A stretch of DNA of 27,762 nucleotides from Lewinellaceae bacterium (GTDB taxonomy: Bacteria > Bacteroidota > Bacteroidia > Chitinophagales > Saprospiraceae): NCBI GenBank assembly GCA_020636445.1, contig JACJXV010000049.1, positions 1 to 27,762 of the forward strand, given 5' to 3'. The position numbers and the translations under genes were made by a program. Positions within the stretch are counted from its first letter, which is position 1. Each line of letters opens with the position of its first letter. Below, piece by piece: positions 15,940-23,700 of this stretch. The notes beneath the pieces are model-generated. The model was given only the letters and a program-made list of their open reading frames with translations, was not told the origin of the DNA and made no database searches.

Positions 15940-17152
15940 GAGCATCAAAGAGATACTCACGACAATAATCGCCAGAATATCGGTGAAGCACAAGTGGCAA
16001 TCCGATTTTCTATACGAAATTTTTGCATTACTATTTTCGATCCAGGGGCGCCTCACTTTTGAGAACCTGGCTCGATACTCGCACATGAGCGAGCGTACAT
16101 TTCGACGTAACTACAAAAAGTTCTTTGACTGGCTGGATTTCAATTGGCAATTAATCAGGCTATATGCACAGCTGGATCAAGCTACGCTTATAGCTGCGAT
16201 TGACTGTAGTTATATCCCCAAAGCAGGTAAGTCAACCTATGGCTTAGATAAGTTTTTTAGTAGCATCGCCGGTCGGGCCAAGAAAGGGTTGGAAATTTCG
16301 CTGCTTTGTGTGATTAACACGCAAGATGGCAAAGCTTGGTCTTTGGCGGTTAGCCAAACACCGGCAGGACTTTCTACCAAGCAAGATGATCCCAATAGAC
16401 TGACTCGTGTAGATCACTACATGGGTCAATTACAGCAAGCCCAAGCGCAGTTGAGCGGTATTAAATACATAGTCGCCGACGGATTTTATGCCAAAGACAA
16501 GGTCTTTACAACCATAGATCAACTTGGCAAAAAAACAATCACTAAGCTGCGTCCAGATGCCAATCTGCGCTACCTCTACCACGGCCAACGAACAGGTAAA
16601 CAGGGGCGGCCAACGCAGTACGACGGTAAAGTAAATTGGAAAAGTCTCGATTTATCCAAATGGGAACATATCGGTTCAGATGATAAATACCCCCATTTGG
16701 AAATCTATACCCAAGTGCTGAACGCTCCCGGTTTTGAACGCAACTTTCGTGTAGTTATCGTCGTCAACACCAAAACGAATCAGTACATCTTATTAGCATG
16801 TACTGACATAAGCCTAGATGCACGAGCCATTCTACGTTACTACCAATTGAGATTTAAGATCGAATTTCTATTTCGGGATGCAAAGCAGTTCTGTGGATTA
16901 ACCCACTGTCAAGCACGCAGCAAAGAAGCCTTGCATTTTCATTTTAACCTTAGCTTAGCGGCAGTGAACATCGCTCAGGTAAAGTTAACGCTCGATCCAG
17001 CCATTAAGTCAATGAACGTTTTGGTGCGAAAGGCCTATAACCAACGATTGGTCGAATGGCTTTTTTCGCAACTTAGCTCTAAAGCTGAGTTTGAATTAAA
17101 TATTCCCGAAGTTCAGCGGGCTATTGCCCTCGGCGCTTCGAATTATTCATAA
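15938..17152 (+). CDS. IS4-type DDE transposase
   Basis: The 404-residue protein has an N-terminal helical DNA-binding part (residues 1-80, with MSERTFRRNYKKFFDWLDF) and an RNase H-like catalytic core interrupted by a beta-strand insertion. The catalytic residues are Asp89 (LIAAIDCSYIPKAG), Asp181 (KYIVADGFYAK) and Glu309. The latter lies in an exact Y(2)R(3)E(6)K signature: Tyr302, Arg305, Glu309 and Lys316, diagnostic of IS4-superfamily transposases. No frameshift or internal stop is present, so it looks functional. It is transcribed away from kduI and convergently with the lyase operon, whose last stop is at 17237. A short hairpin, GGACAG/CTGTCC at 17153-17168, follows directly after its stop inside the right end and may act as its terminator. 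Confidence 0.93.
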   Translation: MSIKEILTTIIARISVKHKWQSDFLYEIFALLFSIQGRLTFENLARYSHMSERTFRRNYKKFFDWLDFNWQLIRLYAQLDQATLIAAIDCSYIPKAGKSTYGLDKFFSSIAGRAKKGLEISLLCVINTQDGKAWSLAVSQTPAGLSTKQDDPNRLTRVDHYMGQLQQAQAQLSGIKYIVADGFYAKDKVFTTIDQLGKKTITKLRPDANLRYLYHGQRTGKQGRPTQYDGKVNWKSLDLSKWEHIGSDDKYPHLEIYTQVLNAPGFERNFRVVIVVNTKTNQYILLACTDISLDARAILRYYQLRFKIEFLFRDAKQFCGLTHCQARSKEALHFHFNLSLAAVNIAQVKLTLDPAIKSMNVLVRKAYNQRLVEWLFSQLSSKAEFELNIPEVQRAIALGASNYS

Positions 17153-17168
17153 GGACAGTTTTCTGTCC
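17153..17168 (+). terminator. hairpin at the right end of the IS
   Basis: GGACAG (17153-17158) and CTGTCC (17163-17168) pair around TTTT directly after the transposase stop TAA (17150-17152). It overlaps the right terminal repeat, so it may serve as transcription stop, transposase-binding end, or both. Confidence 0.4.
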
Positions 17169-17177
17169 GTAGTATTG

Positions 17178-17182
17178 ATTAA
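17178..17182 (+). repeat. putative target-site duplication, right copy (ATTAA)
   Basis: This matches the ATTAA at 15847-15851. Removing the IS and one copy would leave about 67-88 bases between the lyase stop (17237) and the kduI start, a normal intra-operon gap. Confidence 0.5.
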
Positions 17183-17236
17183 GATAGATAAAAAAAGTTG
17201 GGCAAATCTTGAAGCATTCCCAATGGTTACCCAGGT

Positions 17237-18400
17237 TCAGTTAAACCATAAAATCGGTTGCCGCAAGGGATAGGTTCGATCAATCTCTTTGGATTTGCGA
17301 TCGGGGCTTAATCGTTTCCAGGTTCGTAAATAGGATTTTTGCTGATACGCAACGCCAGCCAGCAACAACCCACAGGACTGAATAGGTAATTCCGAAAAAT
17401 GTTCGATATCCGGAGGAAAGGGCCAGCTCGCTTTATCGGCAACAAAAGGAAACATATAGCGCCAGGCATCCTGTAAACTACCCTGCGCTCCCGTATAGGT
17501 CCAAAGATTATCCTGCTCATTGGAGGCAATGTGTGCCAGGAGGGAATACGCTTCCAGATTGAAGAGGGAGTAATTATATGGCTTCGTCCGGCTTAACTCG
17601 TCAGGAAATCCCCCTTCCGCATTAAACTGCTGGGATAACAGTTTTTTGAACTGTTGCCGGCACAAGTGCAGTAGCTCCGGCCGCTCAGCCAGATCTGCAA
17701 AGACGGCTACCTGCGCAGCCCACCAGGTACTGTGATTGTTGCCATGGTCACGTTCGTCGATACCATAGGGATGCGTAGTCAGCCAGGTTACAAACTGGTC
17801 AAACCATCCTTGCAGGTTGCGGAAATCAGCATCAGCTAAAAAACCAAGCCTGCGCAGTTCCTGAATACTCCTGGCTACTTCAATTAAGTGGATAGCGTCG
17901 ATAATCCCAATACCCCGGCCGGTTACCAGTCCCTGGATCGCTTGGGCATAAAGAAAATGCGGATTCATCCGGGTGTCCTCGTCGACAAACCATGCCTGCA
18001 GATGCCGTAAGGCATGGTGGGCGTATTTTTCATCCCTGGTCAGCTTGTAGGCTGCTGTTAAGGCCGCTACCCAACGCCCCAGGTCGCGCATGGCTTCCCG
18101 GTGAGCCGTAAAGTTTTCGGGATTGGATTGCCCATCACGCCGGATATAGGGCCCTTGTGGGTTATCCGGATCCGGCCACCAATAATCCCCTTCAGAATAA
18201 AAATCATGTATCCCGCCACTGCTGCGTGGACAGAAAAATTGGGTTAGCGGTACGGGTTCTTGCAGGAGGTACTGATCGGCTAATTGGATCAAGGCAGATT
18301 GATCCGCCCCCACCAGTTTCCTGACTTCCCCAGTCGTACTGCAACCTGCCAAACTCAGGAATACAGTCCACAGCACGATTTGATAAAATTCTTTCATCAT
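17237..18400 (-). CDS. alginate_lyase-domain lipoprotein, PL5/PL38-like (second copy)
   Basis: The 387-residue protein starts with a lipoprotein signal, MMKEFYQIVLWTVFLSLAGC, with Cys20 the lipidated residue. The (alpha/alpha)-barrel domain of the Alginate_lyase family (PF05426) fills the rest: HDFYSEGDYWWPDPDNPQGP, YIRRDGQSNPENF, DTRMNPHFLYAQAIQG and GRGIGIIDAIHLIEVA. Catalytic candidates follow the PL5 pattern, with Asn222-His223 in GNNHSTWWAAQ, Arg271 in DELSRTKPY and Tyr275/Tyr277. Family members cut alginate or glucuronan by beta-elimination, and the substrate is not readable here. The ATGA overlap with the preceding paralogue (18397-18400) implies translational coupling. It is the last gene of the operon before the IS; kduI probably followed it originally. 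Being lipidated, it should sit in a periplasmic or surface membrane leaflet. Confidence 0.85.
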   Translation of the reverse strand: MMKEFYQIVLWTVFLSLAGCSTTGEVRKLVGADQSALIQLADQYLLQEPVPLTQFFCPRSSGGIHDFYSEGDYWWPDPDNPQGPYIRRDGQSNPENFTAHREAMRDLGRWVAALTAAYKLTRDEKYAHHALRHLQAWFVDEDTRMNPHFLYAQAIQGLVTGRGIGIIDAIHLIEVARSIQELRRLGFLADADFRNLQGWFDQFVTWLTTHPYGIDERDHGNNHSTWWAAQVAVFADLAERPELLHLCRQQFKKLLSQQFNAEGGFPDELSRTKPYNYSLFNLEAYSLLAHIASNEQDNLWTYTGAQGSLQDAWRYMFPFVADKASWPFPPDIEHFSELPIQSCGLLLAGVAYQQKSYLRTWKRLSPDRKSKEIDRTYPLRQPILWFN

Positions 18401-19656
18401 TGAAGGTTAAGGCTTATATCCTGCCAGATAAGCAAATTCCAGGAGGGTTGGTTATCCTGCGGCGGCAGGAGCTTCCAGGTTTCGAGATAAGTATCGTTGC
18501 GATAACCGATAGCCGCAAAAATCAAAAAGTCCCGTTGTTGTGGCTGTTTGTCAAACCCCGTTACATCCGGCTCTCTGAGCCAGGTAGATTTATCATGGAG
18601 AAAAGGAATCATCCAGTCAATGGCCTTCCGGAGTCCGCCTAATTCACTTTGAAAATACCAAAGATTATCTTTTTTCGTAGAAGCCAGATAGGCCAGGGTA
18701 GCCCAGGCGTCCAGGTTATAAAGGGTATATGCATAGGGGCGGGTGCGGGCCAGTTCTTCCGGGAAACTTCCATCAGCGGCCATCTGTTGGGGTAACATCG
18801 CTTTGAATTGATTTCGACACATCACCAGTAAATCCGAGCGGCCGACAATACGCGCGTATGCGGCCACCTGTGCAGCCCACCAGGTACTGTGATTATTGCC
18901 ATTATCCCGCTCATCCAGTCCATAGGGATGGGTGGTCAGCCAGGTAACATACTGCGCAAACCAATCGGTTACGCCTGCTAATTCCTTCCCCGTCAGCGAA
19001 CCGCTCTTTGTCAACACTTCAACACAAGCAGCCACTTCAATCAAAGGCACGGTGTCGATGATTCCGATTCCGCGGCCGGTAACAATACCCTGAATAGCCT
19101 GGCCAAAAAGTAAGCTGGGGTTCATTCTCGTTTCTGCGTTCACGAACCAGGTCATCAGGTATTTACGGGCGTGATTCGCATATTTTTCGTCACCGGTGAC
19201 CCGATAAGCAGCCACCAGGGTGATCAGGGTTTTGTGAAGATCACCAAGTGCGCGTTTGTGCTCATTGTAAGTGTCGGGGTTGCGCCATCCATCCCGCCGT
19301 ATGTAAGGGCCTTCAGGATTCTCAGGATCAGGCCACCAACAGGGGCCTTCTGAAAAAAAGTCGTGTTTTCCACCAGCGCTTCGCTTTGCGGGGAAATCCG
19401 TAATCGTCCGGGGTGATTTTTTCAGACATTCCTCAGCGCTAGCTAAAAGTGCTTGCTGCTCTATAGCCAGCGTAACCAAAGCCCCTTGGGAGGTTTTGCA
19501 ACTTGCTAAAAGTAATAAAGCTAACACCTGACATACCTGGGTCATTACCTTTTTCAGGGTTGAGTGCCTTCCTATTTGAATCCTGCCAATCATGCTTTCC
19601 ACTTTTGTTTGGTAAACCGCAACTTCAACCTCATCGAGCCTCCCAGTCATCATCAA
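18397..19656 (-). CDS. alginate_lyase-domain lipoprotein, PL5/PL38-like (first copy)
   Basis: This is a paralogue of the next gene with the same block order: KHDFFSEGPCWWPDPENPEG, YIRRDGWRNPDTYNEH, ETRMNPSLLFGQAIQG, GRGIGIIDTVPLIEVA and DERDNGNNHSTWWAAQV. Putative catalytic residues, numbered from the longest frame, are Asn255-His256, Arg304 and Tyr308/Tyr310. The frame from 19656 overlaps the deacetylase stop by ATGA, but its first 37 residues hide the signal. The ATG at 19545 gives MTQVCQVLALLLLASCKTSQ, a good lipoprotein signal with lipobox LLASC, and may be the true start; ATG 19593 is a third option. The two copies have clearly diverged, suggesting different chain ends or residue preferences. 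Role: release of unsaturated uronate oligomers or monomers that feed kduI. Confidence 0.85.
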   Translation of the reverse strand: MMMTGRLDEVEVAVYQTKVESMIGRIQIGRHSTLKKVMTQVCQVLALLLLASCKTSQGALVTLAIEQQALLASAEECLKKSPRTITDFPAKRSAGGKHDFFSEGPCWWPDPENPEGPYIRRDGWRNPDTYNEHKRALGDLHKTLITLVAAYRVTGDEKYANHARKYLMTWFVNAETRMNPSLLFGQAIQGIVTGRGIGIIDTVPLIEVAACVEVLTKSGSLTGKELAGVTDWFAQYVTWLTTHPYGLDERDNGNNHSTWWAAQVAAYARIVGRSDLLVMCRNQFKAMLPQQMAADGSFPEELARTRPYAYTLYNLDAWATLAYLASTKKDNLWYFQSELGGLRKAIDWMIPFLHDKSTWLREPDVTGFDKQPQQRDFLIFAAIGYRNDTYLETWKLLPPQDNQPSWNLLIWQDISLNLQ

Positions 19657-20438
19657 TCCTGTTGTGCCAGGTAATACGCATAAGGAGTTGTAAAATGAAC
19701 CTGCCTGGCTTTCAGGAAAGCAACAATCCGTTGGAAGGTTGCAAAGCGTGTTGGATCGTCTACCCAGCTGCGGGGATGCCCCTGAATGACGAGTACTTTT
19801 GCTATTTTATACTTTTCAAACCCGGCCCTGAATTGTTCAAAATCAGGTACATGAACAGGATACTCGATATTAACCTCCGGAATGCGCGGCAGCAAATATT
19901 TATGGGTAGGCGCTAATGATTCTTTATACAGCCAAATGTGGATATCCGGCAGATCCTCCAGAGCCATAGCGGTCTGGGCATCGGTAGAATTGTAGGGAGC
20001 CCCAAAAGTTCGCAGCGTAATGCCTAATTTCTCCTGGGCCAGTTGCTGTGTTTTAGCCAGACTAGCATACTGCTCAGCTGCCGAAGGCCCCTGAAATTCT
20101 CGCTGGCGAATGCTGTCGACCTCCCATTGGCAATGGCAGTAACCGTGATTCCAGATTTCAAATCCGTCGGCATGGCGATCTTTAATCCATTGAAAATAGG
20201 CCGGCGTTCCCTCCTCCAGGGAGCTGCCAATGATCCCAATCGTGCCAACGACGGATTCACTCCGCAAATAAGCAATCACTTGCTGCCATCCGGGATCCAC
20301 TAGTCCGTCTTCATATTTCAGGTCATCCAGTTTGAGAATCACCTGGGGCAAGGTTTCCCCTTCCGAGAGGATTAGGGGATCGGAAATTACCGGGAAGAAA
20401 AAAGCTTGCAAGAACGTAAGCAGGACTATTGTTTGCAT
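19653..20438 (-). CDS. CE4/NodB-like polysaccharide deacetylase
   Basis: The 261-residue protein has a short hydrophobic N-terminus (MQTIVLLTFLQAFFFPVIS) acting as a signal. NodB motifs are recognisable: KLDDL with Asp38/Asp39 (catalytic base and metal ligand), WNHGYCH with metal ligands His98 and His102, RTFGAPYN with Arg143, and VIQGHP with His221. These are the signatures of metal-dependent carbohydrate esterases that remove acetyl groups from sugars. It is the first gene of a minus-strand operon with two lyase-type lipoproteins, overlapping the first by ATGA if its long start is used. Removal of O-acetyl groups that block lyase access is a sensible role, since glucuronans and alginates may be acetylated, but that is inference. 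It is divergent from the HTCS regulator, which probably controls it. Confidence 0.8.
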   Translation of the reverse strand: MQTIVLLTFLQAFFFPVISDPLILSEGETLPQVILKLDDLKYEDGLVDPGWQQVIAYLRSESVVGTIGIIGSSLEEGTPAYFQWIKDRHADGFEIWNHGYCHCQWEVDSIRQREFQGPSAAEQYASLAKTQQLAQEKLGITLRTFGAPYNSTDAQTAMALEDLPDIHIWLYKESLAPTHKYLLPRIPEVNIEYPVHVPDFEQFRAGFEKYKIAKVLVIQGHPRSWVDDPTRFATFQRIVAFLKARQVHFTTPYAYYLAQQD

Positions 20439-20796
20439 GATTGCGCTACATTTTGTGAAAAACCAATCGGTCGGTGCTAATACCTGACCCGTCCAATAGT
20501 TACTTTTTTTACTGATTCATTTTTTACAACCTATACCAAGTACCATTTCCCTAACCTATGAAAATGGGATAGCATTAAAATTAAGTATACCTTACCAGCA
20601 GTAACTTCAGGGATAAAATGGGCCGTCTTGAAAGAAATCCATCGTTTTGAAAGATACAAGCTACCAATTAAGCAATTTCAAAGACAGACATTTTTGCTAC
20701 CTTTTCTATATTTTTTTAGGCAAAACTATTTCCTTAGCAAAGAGCCTCTTCAATGCAAGGCGATACGAACATCCAAACTTCCCTGTATTTTGCTGT
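20439..20796. promoter_or_regulatory. divergent promoter region of the deacetylase-lyase operon and HTCS
   Basis: These 358 bases separate the deacetylase start (minus) from the preferred HTCS start (plus). It must contain both promoters and probably the HTCS binding site. CCATTT and AAATGG form an inverted repeat across about 13 bases near 20545-20570. T-rich tracts occur at 20505-20525 and 20695-20720. I could not place a convincing Bacteroidota -33/-7 pair by eye. A frame from 20647 runs into the HTCS gene, but its first 50 residues do not look like a signal peptide. Confidence 0.5.
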
Positions 20797-23700
20797 ATGA
20801 GAATCAACGTTAAAGTGCTATTATTTTGGGGGGTAGTTATGTTGTTGTCCGTTGGATCACGGGCACAAGGCAACATTCGTTTCCGGCACTTCGGCAAAAA
20901 AGACGGCCTATCACAAAATTCTGTCTTTGCCATTGCTCAGGATAGCCGGGGTGTTATGTGGTTTGGCACCCGTGAGGGTTTAACAGAGTATGATGGGTAT
21001 CGATTCAAGATTCACCTCCACCAGGCTAACAAGAGCAATAGTATTCCCTCGGATGATGTACGTGCATTAGCCTATGATTTCTTTCGGCATTGCCTCTGGA
21101 TTGGCACGATGGAAGGGCTGGGCCGGTTTGATTTTGCCAGTGGAACCTTTTCGGCCTATACCACAGGCTCCGGCATTGGCAAATCAGCGATAGCGCACAT
21201 ACTCGTGGACAGCCTAAAGCGCGTTTGGGTCGGGACGGCTAATGGGTTGCATGTTCTGGAGGATGGAGCCGCTGATTTCAAAAACGTTGGTTTTACGCAG
21301 CAGAATAGACCGGATGTAAAAGTAATTTTTGAAGACTCCCAGGCGATCTGGATTGGAAGCGAGGAGGGACTTTTTCTTTTTCCCAAAAAGCAATCCATTA
21401 CCGGGCCACCTCAGGATATCCGGCAGGTTTTCCCCGAGCTAGCTCCGTTAAGTCACTTACAGTTGCGCACAATTAACCAGCGGACACCCCAGGAGTATTG
21501 GTTTGGGACCCAGGCCGACGGAATCTGGCGCTGGCGCAGCGATACCCGAGCATTAAGCGCTTTTCGCTCTCGCAAAGAAGATCCGACCTCCCTCAGTCAT
21601 GATAACATTCGCTCCGTAGCCGTGTCTGCCGATGGGACCCTTTGGGTTGGAACCTTTCTCGGGCTCAACCGCTTCCTGCCTGAACAAGAAGGGTTTTTGC
21701 GGATCCTGAGTAATGATTTCAACCCGGAAGGCTTGCGCAACAGCTCTGTACGCTCCATCTTTCTCGACAGCCGGGATAACCTCTGGGTAGGTACTTACTA
21801 TGGCGGATTGCACTACCTCAACGAAGAATTCAGCCGCTTTCAGGTTTTCAAACACCAATTCGGAGTCAATAGCCTGAGTTTCGATGTGGTGAGCTCCTTT
21901 GCCGAAGCTCCAAATGGAGATCTATGGATTGGCACCGAGGGCGGCGGACTTAATTTTTGGGAAAAACAGACGGGAACGTTCCGCTTTTATCAGTCCTTAT
22001 TCGGGTCCCAGGGGGATAATGTAAAATCGTTGCTACTGGATGGAGAAACCCTCTATATGGGAACCTTTCAGCACGGGCTTTTTATATTCAATACGGAACA
22101 GGGTGAAGTTCGTCATTTGACCGCACAACCCAATAGCCCTTATGCACTTGCTAATGAGAATGTATACGCACTCCTCAAGGCAGGTGATACGTTATGGATA
22201 GGCACCTATGGCGGCGGATTAGACATTCTGGATGAAAAAACAGGCAAGATCGTCCATTATCAGCACGAAGCCGACAATCTCCGTTCACTGAGCTCCGATC
22301 GGGTGCGCACGCTAACCCGGGATTCCCTGGGTCATCTTTGGGTTGGTACTGACGATGGCCTCAATCGCGTTATCCCAGGAGCCAATGGTCGCTTGGAGTT
22401 TGAGCATTTCCTGCCCGACACCAAGGTGTACGTCACCCATTTATCTGCAAGCCGTATCTGGGCGGGCTCGCTTGGCCAGGGGCTTTTTCAACTAGACCCA
22501 CATACCGGTGCCGTTACCCAATATACCACCCAACAAGGCTTGCCTGCCAATTCTATCCTGGGCATCTTAACCGATGCTGCAGGCTTTCTCTGGCTGAGTA
22601 CCTCTAATGGCATTTCCCGTTTCGACCCCCAAAGCGGCATTTTCACCAATTATTCCCATACCGATGGTCTGGAGAACCTGGAATTCAACTATAATGCCTA
22701 TTATCAAACGAAGTCGGGAGATATTCTTTTTGGCGGCACTCATGGATTCACCCGGTTTAATCCCGACCAACTGCAGCGAAGACGGGATGCTCCACGGGTC
22801 ATTCTGACGGGCCTCACCGCATTCAATCAGGATATTCAGGTGGGTGGTACCGACAAACTGCTGAAAAAACCCTTGAATGAGACGGAGGAAATCGTCTTTC
22901 GGTATGGAGACGCCAACTTTACACTGCATTTTGCCGCCATTGATTTCACTAATCCATTGGGCAACCGCTATGCCTACCGCATGGTTGGACTGAATAATGA
23001 CTGGACCCATACTACCGGGAAGCCCGAAGCTACCTACACCCTGCAACAGGAGGGCACCTATATTTTTGAACTAAAAGCGTCCAACAAGGATGGCGTTTGG
23101 AACCCGGAGATAAAACAGTTAAGGATCAAAGTGCTACCCCCGATAACCCGCACGTGGTGGGCCTACCTGGCGTATGCCATTTTATTAAGCCTGGGTACTG
23201 CAGCCATCATCCGGTTCGCCCGACTTCGGCAATCCTATAAACTAGAGCAACTGGAAAAGCAGCAGCAAGCAGCGATGCACCAACTCAAACTACAGTTCTT
23301 CACTAATGTTGCCCACGAGTTCCGCACCCCCCTAACCCTGATTATTGGTCCACTGGAAGATTTGATCCAACATTGGCGCAAAGACCAGGACAGTTCGGCA
23401 AGGCAACGGCTAAACATCATTTACAACAATGCCCAGCGAATGCTGGATCTGGTAAATCAATTGCTCACCTTCCGAAAAATGGAGGAAGGCCACGAACCTA
23501 TGCAGGTGGAAGCAACCGACCTATCCTCGTTTCTCAAGACCATTAGTGAGTCGTTTGCCGATCATGCAGCTATGCGGCAGATCCAATATACACTACAGGG
23601 AGCCGGGCACCCCGTAACCGTCTGGATAGACCGGGAAAAAATGAGTAAAGTATTCTTTAACTTACTCTCCAACGCCTTTAAATTCACCCCTGATGGAGGG

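Larger units (their letters stand above)
15852..17177 (+). mobile_element. IS4-type insertion sequence (about 1.33 kb)
   Basis: One transposase gene is bounded by imperfect terminal inverted repeats at 15852-15873 and 17156-17177 (read on the opposite strand). Both ends share CAATA at the tip, then T, CGGACA and AAAA at equal spacing, about 17 of 22 positions. The flanking ATTAA repeats suggest a 5-bp target duplication. The transposase is full length with an intact DDE set, so the element may still be active. It sits between the lyase operon and kduI. IS subgroup is not assigned; the YREK signature points to the IS4 superfamily. Confidence 0.8.

Noticed and set aside
20647..20796. Fifty-codon N-terminal extension of the HTCS frame
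   Set aside because: It would place a long polar and cysteine-containing stretch before an otherwise perfect signal peptide starting at 20797.
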